A DNA stretch of 64,000 nt. Origin: M3007 sp964621185. Its GTDB lineage: Bacteria > Bacteroidota > Bacteroidia > Chitinophagales > Saprospiraceae. Of the stretch, positions 1-6,786 are shown piece after piece. The stretch is from contig CAZULM010000007.1 of the NCBI GenBank assembly GCA_964621185.1, positions 1 through 64,000 on the forward strand, in the 5' to 3' direction. The first letter of the stretch is position 1. Every line of letters begins with the position of its first letter. A program made the position numbers and the translations under genes. The notes under the pieces are model-generated. The model was not told where the DNA came from, searched no databases, and saw nothing but the letters and a program-made list of their open reading frames with translations.

Positions 1-10
1 TGATGAGCTT

Positions 11-55
11 ATTCCGCACTCCGCACTCCGCACTCCGCATTCCGCATTCCGCACT
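11..55. repeat. Heptad array, unit ATTCCGC/ACTCCGC
   Basis: Six consecutive 7-bp units (ATTCCGC, three ACTCCGC, two ATTCCGC) end 2 bp from the stop codon of the minus-strand gene that follows. Read in the sense of that gene, the array starts just after its stop. The flanking sequence (GCGGAATAAGCTCATCA on the minus strand) matches the inner edge of the composite elements at 3.5 kb and 28.3 kb, so the other half of this element probably lies before the window start. Confidence 0.9.
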
Positions 56-57
56 AC

Positions 58-429
58 TTATTTCTTTTTCGGTGGTTCATTTTTTCGAGAGGTTTTGATG
101 GATGTAACAGTGATGGCCAATAATTCATCAGCTTCTTTCCAGTGCGGCGCGACGAGTGGTCGCCACCGGGTGGATAGGCCGACCAAAAATTCCAGCCAAA
201 ACATTGTTTCATCGAGTTCTTCTTCGACTATACCCAGTTTAGCCCTGAAATCACGGCCTGATTTGCCACGACAGGCTGCCCTATAATTTGAGGCACTTGA
301 TGTGCTGCTCCGCATCATTTGCTCGGCAACGATGTTGTATTTTTTCTCATCCGGTAGCGCTGATGCGAAATCTACAACAGCCAAAGCAAAGGTTTTAAAT
401 CTGGCCTTCAAAGGATTTGTTTCTCTCAT
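58..429 (-). CDS. Four-helix-bundle protein (S23 rRNA intervening-sequence family)
   Basis: This 123-residue, charged, helical protein carries the typical family pattern: an LP segment, then QMMRSSTSSASNYRAA, then a GRDFRAKLGIVEEELDET stretch and a WLEFL motif. This is the TIGR02436/S23 four-helix-bundle family. Members are often encoded in 23S rRNA intervening sequences or as stand-alone genes, and the family is structurally related to the DGR accessory protein Avd. Its cellular role is unknown. Here it stands alone about 19 kb from the DGR, which uses an HRDC accessory protein instead, so a link to the DGR is not supported. The basic tail (KNEPPKKK) ends at the stop next to a heptad array. 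Confidence 0.8.
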   Translation of the reverse strand: MRETNPLKARFKTFALAVVDFASALPDEKKYNIVAEQMMRSSTSSASNYRAACRGKSGRDFRAKLGIVEEELDETMFWLEFLVGLSTRWRPLVAPHWKEADELLAITVTSIKTSRKNEPPKKK

Positions 430-500
430 TTTGGTCTTTTTATTCTAAAAGTAAAGGAAAAAATACTAACCCGCAACCCCCACCCAAAATTTATTGCCCT

Positions 501-575
501 ATTCCGCACTCCGCACTCCGCACTCCGCATTCCGCATTCCGCACTCCGCACTCCGCATTCCGCATTCCGCACTCC
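501..575. repeat. Heptad array, unit ATTCCGC/ACTCCGC
   Basis: Ten complete 7-bp units plus a partial one end at the stop codon of the minus-strand aquaporin gene (576-578). On the minus strand the array is followed by GCGGAAT and a stretch containing ATTTTGGGTGGGGG, matching the inner edge of the element at 28.3 kb (ATTTTGGGTGGGGTTTGG). No second inverted array is visible before 429, so this may be a one-sided or decayed copy of the element. Confidence 0.9.
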
Positions 576-1214
576 TCAATCTCCTCTGCCATAAGTGGCC
601 AAAAACACCGAAGCTGCTGCCCCGCCGCCCGCCAAAGCGCCTACCAGATAAATCCAGATGTCGCCCATCGAGAACATGCCCGCCACCGCCGCACCGATGC
701 TTGCAGCCGGGTTGAACGTGCCGCCGCTGATGCTGCCCAGGCCATAAGTTGCCGCCATTGCCGTAAAACCGATGGCGAGGCCGTAGTGGGCGTTGCCAGC
801 ATTGCTTTCTGTGGTCGATACGTTCAGCGCCACGTAGGCCAGCGCCAAGGTGCCCAAGAACTCGCTCAGCAGGGAAGCAAAGGGCTCGGGATTGCTGTGC
901 AGGGCAATAGCGGCCCCGCCGCCGCTCCCGTGCAGGTAGGTGGCAATGGACGCGGCCATCACGCCGCCAAAAACTTGTGATACCATGTACATAATGGTGT
1001 CGTTCATTTCCAATTTCCCGCGGATGCGCACCGCAAGGGTAACCGCCGGGTTGAAATGCCCGCCAGAGATATGGCCGCCGGCGTATATCATGGCCATATA
1101 CATGGCGCCGATGGCCAGGGGGGCCAAGGGGGAAATATCGGCATTGTTGGCGCAAAGCACCACTGTGAGCACGAGAAAAAAGGTACCGACAAATTCTACG
1201 AGGTACTTTTGCAT
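576..1214 (-). CDS. Aquaporin (MIP family channel)
   Basis: This 212-residue integral membrane protein is of the major intrinsic protein family, passing water or small neutral solutes across the inner membrane. Both NPA boxes are present: GGHFNPAVT in the first half and GGTFNPAAS in the second. They sit in the usual internally duplicated arrangement with about six hydrophobic segments. The ATG at 1214 (MQKYLVEFVGTFFL) is chosen because it begins exactly at the conserved N-terminal helix. Longer in-frame starts would add a cysteine-rich tail read from the upstream repeat region. It is short for the family but complete. Selectivity (AqpZ-like or GlpF-like) cannot be settled by eye. It is divergent from the S9 peptidase gene. 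Confidence 0.88.
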   Translation of the reverse strand: MQKYLVEFVGTFFLVLTVVLCANNADISPLAPLAIGAMYMAMIYAGGHISGGHFNPAVTLAVRIRGKLEMNDTIMYMVSQVFGGVMAASIATYLHGSGGGAAIALHSNPEPFASLLSEFLGTLALAYVALNVSTTESNAGNAHYGLAIGFTAMAATYGLGSISGGTFNPAASIGAAVAGMFSMGDIWIYLVGALAGGGAAASVFLATYGRGD

Positions 1215-1261
1215 GGTTGGTCGTTTTGTTTGACGAAAAGGCGAATTTTGCGGGGCATGTT

Positions 1262-1426
1262 TTTTTAAAAACACACAGACACATAGGGACATAGGGGTTT
1301 TTGATCTCATGCTGTTGCCAAATACAGTTCTCACAACAAGTCGCAAAATGGAGATGTTAAAACTTAGCGACCTACGGAATAAAAACTATGTGCCTATGTC
1401 ACTTTGTGCCTATGTGTTAAAAAATG
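1262..1426. repeat. Inverted octad arrays in divergent intergenic region
   Basis: The left part has about 8-bp repeats around ACATAGGG. The right part (from 1381) has CTATGTGC, CTATGTCA, CTTTGTGC, CTATGTGT in register. The two halves are inverted complements and are bounded by T-rich and A-rich runs, so a long hairpin could form. It lies between the divergent aquaporin and S9 peptidase genes. Confidence 0.7.
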
Positions 1427-1458
1427 CAAAGCGATTTCAATTCACAAAATAACAAACA

Positions 1459-3483
1459 ATGCGCATGAAACGCCTCTCTTTCATCCTCCTTTTTTTATCC
1501 GTCATGGCCCATAAAAAAACGACTGCCCAAAACCAGGTGCTTACCCCGGAACTGCTCTGGCAAGTAGGCCGCGTCGCGCTGGAATGTGTTTCGCCCGACG
1601 GCCAGCTGGCCGTGTATGGCGTTGCCCGCTACGACATGGCTGCGAACAAGAGCAGCCGCGCCTTGTACCTCGTCAATGTGCAAAGCGGCGACACCCGCCT
1701 GCTCACCGACCCGGACAAGACCAGTTCCGACGCGGAATTCCATCCAGATGGGAAAAAGCTCGGCTTCCTGCGCGATGGCAAGTTGCATGAGATTCCCGTG
1801 ACGGGCCCTGGGGAAGCCGTCAAGGTGAGCGACCTGGAAATCAACGGCTTCCACTACGCGCCAAATGGCAAGCACGTGCTTTTTGCGCAAGACGTGAAGC
1901 TCGACAAAAACCTCCAAGACCTGAACACCGACCTGCCCAAATCCAGCGGACGCGCTTTTGACGGCCTGATGTACCGCCATTGGAAAAGCTGGCACGACTA
2001 CACCTATAGCAATGTTTTTTACGTCAACTACCGAGACGGAAAGTTTATCTCCAAACCCGTCAACATCCAGGGCGAAGAGCGCTTCGACAGCCCCTTGACC
2101 CCCGATGGCGGCATGGAACAAATAAGCTGGAGCCCCGATGCGCGCTGGATTATATATACCTGCCGAAAAGCCAACGGGACCGCTGAAGCTGTTTCTACCA
2201 ACAGCGACTTGTACGCTTACGAGATCGCTTCCGGGAAAACGCTCAACTTTACCGAAGACCTGCCCGGCTACGACCGCGACCCCGTTTGGTCGCCCGATGG
2301 CAAATACCTGGTATGGACCAGCCTCGCGCGCCCAGGCTACGAGGCCGACCGCCCCCGCCTGATGCTGATGGAGGTGCAAACCAGCCAGCGCCAGGAACTT
2401 ACCGCCGGCTGGACGTATGAGGCCAACAACCCCGTTTGGGCTGCCGACAGCAAGGCTTTGTATTTTACGAGCAGCGAAAATTTCACGCAGCAGATTTATC
2501 AGATCAACATCGCAGACAAAAAAATCCGGCGCATCACGGAAGGCACGCACGATTACACGGCCTTGAAAGTTGCAGGAAGCGAGATCATCACCACGCGCAA
2601 TTCTATGATCGCGCCAGCGGAAGTTTTCGCCGTAAACCCCAAAACCGGCGCTGCCCGCCAGCTTTCCAAGGTCACCGACGAAGTGTGGGCCAACTTAGCC
2701 AAGCCCAAAGTAGAGCGCCGCACCGTAAAAACCTTTGACGGCAAGGACATGAACGTTTGGCTGGTATTGCCGCCCAATTTCGACCCCAACAAAAAATACC
2801 CGGCGCTGGTGTATGCCCAGGGCGGCCCACAGTCGGCCCTGAGCCAGTTCTTCTCCTACCGCTGGAATTTCGCCCTGATGGCCTCACAGGGCTATGTGGT
2901 GGTGGCGCCCTGCCGCCGCGGCATGCCCGGCGCCGGCCAGGCTTGGAACGACGCCATCACGGGCAAGTGGGGCGATGCCATGAAAGACTACCTCTCTGCC
3001 ACCGATGCTGCCGCCAAGGAGCCGTTCGTTGATGCCGCTAAAATGGGCGCAGTTGGCGCCAGCTTCGGCGGCTACGCCGTGTACTGGCTGGCCGGGAACC
3101 ACCAAAAACGTTTCAAGGCATTTATCTCCCATTGCGGCCTGTTCAACCTGGAAAGCTTTTATGGCACTACGGAGGAAGTCTGGTTCCCGCATTACGATTT
3201 TGAAGGGGCATACTGGCAAACGCCCAAACCGAAAATGTATGAAACCGACAGCCCCCACCTGTACGCCAAAAACTGGGACACACCCATCCTCGTCATCCAC
3301 AACGAACTGGATTTCCGGGTGCCGCTGAGCGAAGGCATGCAGGCTTTTCAGGTAGCGCAGCTGAAAGGTATCCCTTCCCGCTTCCTGAGCTTCCCGGATG
3401 AAGGGCACTGGGTAAGCAAGCCGCAGAACAGCCTGCTCTGGCAGCGGGAGTTTTACAGTTGGCTGGACAAATACCTGAAGTGA
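1459..3483 (+). CDS. S9 family peptidase (prolyl oligopeptidase/DPP type), secreted
   Basis: This 674-residue exported serine peptidase has an N-terminal signal peptide (MKRLSFILLFLSVMA region). The middle is a beta-propeller with repeated SPDG-type blades (SPDGQLAVY, HPDGKKLGF, SPDARWIIY, SPDGKYLVW). The C-terminus is an alpha/beta-hydrolase domain. The nucleophile is in GASFGGYAV (about residue 533), the acid is probably the Asp in NELDFRVP, and the histidine is in DEGHW near the end. The arrangement suits a periplasmic dipeptidyl-peptidase (DPP5-like, S9C) that cuts oligopeptides. The start could also be the in-frame ATG at 1465 (MKRLSF). The gene stops at 3481-3483 and a heptad array begins on the next base. 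Confidence 0.92.
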   Translation: MRMKRLSFILLFLSVMAHKKTTAQNQVLTPELLWQVGRVALECVSPDGQLAVYGVARYDMAANKSSRALYLVNVQSGDTRLLTDPDKTSSDAEFHPDGKKLGFLRDGKLHEIPVTGPGEAVKVSDLEINGFHYAPNGKHVLFAQDVKLDKNLQDLNTDLPKSSGRAFDGLMYRHWKSWHDYTYSNVFYVNYRDGKFISKPVNIQGEERFDSPLTPDGGMEQISWSPDARWIIYTCRKANGTAEAVSTNSDLYAYEIASGKTLNFTEDLPGYDRDPVWSPDGKYLVWTSLARPGYEADRPRLMLMEVQTSQRQELTAGWTYEANNPVWAADSKALYFTSSENFTQQIYQINIADKKIRRITEGTHDYTALKVAGSEIITTRNSMIAPAEVFAVNPKTGAARQLSKVTDEVWANLAKPKVERRTVKTFDGKDMNVWLVLPPNFDPNKKYPALVYAQGGPQSALSQFFSYRWNFALMASQGYVVVAPCRRGMPGAGQAWNDAITGKWGDAMKDYLSATDAAAKEPFVDAAKMGAVGASFGGYAVYWLAGNHQKRFKAFISHCGLFNLESFYGTTEEVWFPHYDFEGAYWQTPKPKMYETDSPHLYAKNWDTPILVIHNELDFRVPLSEGMQAFQVAQLKGIPSRFLSFPDEGHWVSKPQNSLLWQREFYSWLDKYLK

Positions 3484-3713
3484 ATGCGGAGTGCGGAATG
3501 CGGAGTGCAGAGTGCGGAATGCGGAGTGCGGAGTGCGGAGTGCGGAGTGCGGAGTGCGGAGTGCGGAATAAGCACATCATTGATGATACTATTGTCATCT
3601 GTCTCCGGCATGTTTGGCCAAGAGTGCTGGAGACGGATGCCGAACCCAGCGCTCAATGATGTGCCCATTCCGCACTCCGCACTCCGCACTCCGCACTCTG
3701 CACTCCGCACTCC
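3484..3713. repeat. Composite inverted element: two heptad arrays around a hairpin core
   Basis: Twelve GTGCGGA/ATGCGGA units (3484-3567) begin on the base after the peptidase stop. About 6.7 inverted ACTCCGC/ATTCCGC units (3667-3713) close the element. Between them are nested inverted repeats: CACATCATTGA pairs with TCAATGATGTG, and CATCTGTCTCC nearly pairs with GGAGACGGATG. The reverse complement of the core aligns with the core at 28.3 kb, sharing GCGGAATGGGC, CATCATT and CTTGGCC. This makes it one member of a dispersed repeat family. Confidence 0.85.
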
Positions 3714-4113
3714 AAAAAAAATCCCCCTCCGCATTGCTACGGAAGAGGACATCCCAAAAACCGATTACATCTTTATATCTACCGCGGTGAAGCACAGCGG
3801 TGACGAAGGCCGGAGGCCATTTATTAGCGAAATTTGAAATAAGCGGGCAGCCGAAAAGTTGCCGCCCAATAGGTGAGATATGTTCAAAGCGGATTAAAAG
3901 CGATGCGATAGAACATCATCGTTGTTGCAGCAAAATTAATGCCCAACTTTTATTCATTGGAGTTGTTTTAGACAATTGTCTTTAAAATGACGCATTATTT
4001 GCCAGATAGAATCAGCGGGCAGCCCGAAATTGTACGGAAAGCCAACCTGAAAAGCTACATTTGCGCCAAATAATCGAACGCGTGCCTGTGCAGCAGCGAG
4101 AAATATCCGTAAC
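3714..4113. other. Intergenic region upstream of ubiE
   Basis: I see no convincing gene here. A short direct repeat (AGCGGGCAGCC followed by GAAA) occurs near 3842 and 4013, and the ubiE promoter candidate lies at the end. An open frame of 61 codons at 3800 has no recognisable features and I do not call it. Confidence 0.6.
4030..4063 (+). promoter_or_regulatory. Candidate Bacteroidota promoter for ubiE
   Basis: A TACATTTG match to the Bacteroidota -7 consensus TAnnTTTG lies at 4056-4063, with TTG at 4030-4032. The 23-nt spacing is slightly longer than the usual 19-21. It is 50 nt before the ubiE ATG. Confidence 0.5.
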
Positions 4114-4845
4114 ATGAACAAACCGATAGTGACACCTTATGGCTCCGAGGCGGGCAAGAAAGCAGAAGTGGAGAAGATGTTTGACAAGATCGCGCCGCGC
4201 TACGACCTGCTCAACCGGGTGCTTTCGCTGGGCATCGACATTCGTTGGCGGAAGCAGGCCTTGGCCTATCTGGCGCCGGCAAAACCAAAAAACATCCTCG
4301 ATGTGGCCACCGGCACAGCAGATGTGGCCATACTGGCTACCAAAATATTGAAGCCGGAAAACGTGGTCGGCATAGATATTGCCAATCAAATGTTGGAAAT
4401 CGGGCGGGAAAAAGTGGCGGCGCAGGGCTTGTCGGAAGTTATCAGCCTTGAAACTGGCGACTCGGAGAACCTGCGCTTTGAGGCAAACGCCTTCGACGCC
4501 ATCACCGTCGCGTTCGGCGTGCGCAACTTCGAGAACCTGGAACGCGGCCTGGCGGAAATGCTGCGGGTGCTGCGCCCCGGGGGGCGTTTGGTGATCCTGG
4601 AATTCTCCAAACCGCATGTTTTCCCGTTTAAACAACTGTACAATACCTACTTCAAATACGTTTTGCCCTTCATTGGGCGTTTAACTAGCCGCGACGTGCG
4701 CGCTTACACCTATCTGTTCGAAAGCGTGCAGGCGTTCCCGGAAGGCGACGATTTCAACAACATTCTCACCAAAACAGGTTTCCAGAACCCATCATGCGAA
4801 CGATTGACGCTCGGAATATGCTCCATCTACTCAGCCGTGAAATAG
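4114..4845 (+). CDS. ubiE: Demethylmenaquinone methyltransferase (UbiE/MenG)
   Basis: This 243-residue SAM-dependent methyltransferase converts demethylmenaquinol to menaquinol, the last step of menaquinone synthesis. The UbiE signature is clear: MFDKIAPRYDLLNRVLSLG near the N-terminus, the SAM-binding motif DVATGTADVA (about residues 67-76), then FGVRNFEN and MLRVLRPGGRLVILEFSKP. Length matches the family. The 3' end overlaps the next gene's ATG by 52 bp. The TAG stop (4843-4845) is followed immediately by a heptad array. In anaerobic or mixed-metabolism Bacteroidota this would feed the respiratory chain. Confidence 0.95.
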   Translation: MNKPIVTPYGSEAGKKAEVEKMFDKIAPRYDLLNRVLSLGIDIRWRKQALAYLAPAKPKNILDVATGTADVAILATKILKPENVVGIDIANQMLEIGREKVAAQGLSEVISLETGDSENLRFEANAFDAITVAFGVRNFENLERGLAEMLRVLRPGGRLVILEFSKPHVFPFKQLYNTYFKYVLPFIGRLTSRDVRAYTYLFESVQAFPEGDDFNNILTKTGFQNPSCERLTLGICSIYSAVK

Positions 4846-5597
4846 GCCCTTGGCCTTTTGCTACTGGCCGCTGGCCGCTGGCCGCTGGCCGCTGGCCACT
4901 TGCCTTTTGCCTTTTGCTTACGCTCGGCTTCCAACTACCTTCGGCCCTGGGGCAGCACAACCAGGGCGCCAACCTAAACTATCTAGACTTTGCCCAAAAG
5001 CCCTACTATTTTGGCATAACCCTGGGCTATAACTCCAGCAACTACCGCATTTTCCATTCCAAGGATTTTATCCGCAACGATTCCTTTGCGCGGGCGGAGT
5101 CGGTGACCGGCCCCGGCTTCAACCTGGGCATCGTGTCGAACCTCAGGATAGGCGAATTTTTCGATATCCGCTTTTTGCCCACGCTTTCATTTGCCGAGCA
5201 CAGCATCCGCTACACCCCGCCGGGCTCGGGCCGCATCATCAACCGCCCCATCGAATCGGTGCTCGTGGAGCTGCCCTTTCACGTGCGCTACAAATCGGCC
5301 ACGTACCACGATTTCCGCCTGTTCGTGATCGGCGGTGTGAAATACTCCTTCGACGTGGCGAGCGACTCGCGCACGCGCCAGGCCGCCGGACTCGTGAAAA
5401 TAGCCCCCACCGATTTCCAGGTCGAATACGGCGCCGGCATTCAGTTTTTCTTCCCCTATTTTATTTTCTCACCGGAGATAAAGGTGTCGCAGGGCCTGAA
5501 CAACGTCTTGATTTACAACGATAAGTTACAGCAAAGTACGGTGTTGGAAAAGGTGATGTCGCGAACATTTACGTTGTCGCTGCATTTTGAAGGGTAG
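4794..5597 (+). CDS. PorT-like outer-membrane protein (type IX secretion associated)
   Basis: This 267-residue protein resembles PorT of the type IX secretion and gliding system, an outer-membrane beta-barrel needed for T9SS function. After a hydrophobic signal segment (LAFCLLLTLGFQL) the mature part has alternating beta-strand patterns (YYFGITLGYNSSNYRI, FFDIRFLPTLSFAEHS, PIESVLVELPFHVRY). It ends in an aromatic strand, FTLSLHFEG. Adjacency to ubiE is the arrangement I recall for porT in other Bacteroidota. The ATG at 4794 overlaps ubiE; an in-frame ATG at 4818 is the alternative. The whole signal-peptide region is encoded by a heptad array, so loss or gain of one unit would shift the frame. 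T9SS cargo is present at the end of the window. Confidence 0.75.
   Translation: MRTIDARNMLHLLSREIGPWPFATGRWPLAAGRWPLAFCLLLTLGFQLPSALGQHNQGANLNYLDFAQKPYYFGITLGYNSSNYRIFHSKDFIRNDSFARAESVTGPGFNLGIVSNLRIGEFFDIRFLPTLSFAEHSIRYTPPGSGRIINRPIESVLVELPFHVRYKSATYHDFRLFVIGGVKYSFDVASDSRTRQAAGLVKIAPTDFQVEYGAGIQFFFPYFIFSPEIKVSQGLNNVLIYNDKLQQSTVLEKVMSRTFTLSLHFEG
4846..4922. repeat. Heptad array, unit GCCGCTG, overlapping the porT-like signal peptide
   Basis: Eleven 7-bp units can be read in register from the base after the ubiE stop: GCCCTTG, GCCTTTT, GCTACTG, four GCCGCTG, GCCACTT, two GCCTTTT, GCTTACG. The central GCCGCTG copies are perfect. The array is translated within the next gene, giving the seven-residue protein repeat GRWPLAA/GRWPLAF. 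Confidence 0.9.
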
Positions 5598-5702
5598 ATT
5601 AAACCTTGATATTGTTTTAAAGTCAAATCTACCATCCCGGAAAAACTGTTCCACGTTTTCCCAGGACAAGCATTTTTCCACTTCAAAATTATTTATAGAC
5701 AG

Positions 5703-6644
5703 ATGAAAACCTATTACCTGTGCCTGGCACTTGCGCTCCTTATTGTTGGTTGCGACAAAAACAACAACCCCACCCCTGATTTCAGTTACGGAAAAAACCG
5801 CTTTACCCTTCAAATAGATGGTGTGGAGCGGGAGTACTACGTGCATGTCCCTTTGGGCTACGATGGAAATTCAAAAGTACCCGTAGTATTCATGCTGCAC
5901 GGCACCAGCGGCGATGGCGAAAAATTTTACAATATTTCCGGTTGGAAAGAAGTAGGCGAGACGGAAACCATCCTGACGGTGTTTCCTTCCTCTGGCCGGC
6001 ATTGCATTATCGATGACGGCGTGGTGAAAAACACCACAAAATGGAACTCCCAGCCCACCGAATGGACTTACTGCGCCAACGAAACGCCGTTGGACGATAT
6101 CAAGTTCCTCCGTTCGGTAATCGACGCGTTGGCACAAAAATATTCCATAGATCAGAAACGGGTGTACCTGGTTGGGTTTTCCAATGGCGGCCAGATGGCA
6201 GCCAAATGTGCTATTTACATGAGTGACAAACTCGCCGCTGTTGTAGAAAATGCAGGTTCTTTTTCCACCGACACCACGTATACGCCCCTGCGCAGGATAC
6301 CCACCGCACTGCAACTCGGCAACAAAGACTATGGCCCCGATGTGGATGGTATAGAAATACCCTTAAGCCAGATCGACTCTGTTTTGAACCGTATGACAAA
6401 TATGCCATACCGGGCAAGGCAGACGCATGGAAACAGTTTCAACCTGCTCGATACCTATACCCTCAGTGGCGACACCTTAACGGCCCGTGTAGCAACCTTT
6501 GCCGCCGCTGATGGGAATCCCAATGTTTTTTACAACTTTGTGTTTGTAAAAGGCCTGGGACATGTTTATCCCAACGGAATCAACCACTGGATGAAAGGCG
6601 CAGAAGTTCACTGGAATTGGTTGAAGCAGTTTTCGATACCGTAA
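5703..6644 (+). CDS. Lipoprotein alpha/beta hydrolase (PHB depolymerase/feruloyl esterase-like)
   Basis: This 313-residue protein begins with a lipoprotein signal peptide (LALLIVGCDKNN, lipid-modified Cys near residue 17), so it should be anchored in the envelope. The catalytic domain has the oxyanion region FMLHGTSGDGEKF, the nucleophile elbow GFSNGGQMAA, and a C-terminal histidine in GLGHVYPNG. This order fits the polyhydroxybutyrate depolymerase-like or feruloyl esterase-like (LpqC) group. The substrate is unknown; ester-bonded plant or polymer material is plausible. It converges on rnr, with an inverted octad array between the two stops. Confidence 0.78.
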   Translation: MKTYYLCLALALLIVGCDKNNNPTPDFSYGKNRFTLQIDGVEREYYVHVPLGYDGNSKVPVVFMLHGTSGDGEKFYNISGWKEVGETETILTVFPSSGRHCIIDDGVVKNTTKWNSQPTEWTYCANETPLDDIKFLRSVIDALAQKYSIDQKRVYLVGFSNGGQMAAKCAIYMSDKLAAVVENAGSFSTDTTYTPLRRIPTALQLGNKDYGPDVDGIEIPLSQIDSVLNRMTNMPYRARQTHGNSFNLLDTYTLSGDTLTARVATFAAADGNPNVFYNFVFVKGLGHVYPNGINHWMKGAEVHWNWLKQFSIP

Positions 6645-6669
6645 GTGGTGGAGCACCCTTCTTGACATA

Positions 6670-6761
6670 TTGTTTCTCACAACGACACCACGACACTACG
6701 ACGTAAAGTCCAAAGCGCTTAAGATCAATCCATTGTGTCGTTGTGTCGTAGTGAGAAACAA
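6670..6761. repeat. Inverted octad arrays between convergent genes (terminator-like)
   Basis: TTGTTTCTCAC at the left end pairs with GTGAGAAACAA at the right. Inside are octads: CACAACGA, CACCACGA, CACTACGA on the left and TTGTGTCG twice on the right. The structure could end transcription from both the esterase gene and rnr. Confidence 0.75.
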
Positions 6762-6786
6762 ATTAACAAGTAGTATGGGATGGGTA

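Noticed and set aside
58..429. Four-helix-bundle gene as the DGR accessory protein Avd
   Set aside because: It is about 19 kb from the RT with unrelated genes between, and the DGR has its own HRDC accessory gene.
3484..3837. Open frames made of the heptad array (RSAECGV-type repeats)
   Set aside because: They simply translate the array; similar frames appear wherever the repeat occurs and have no protein features.
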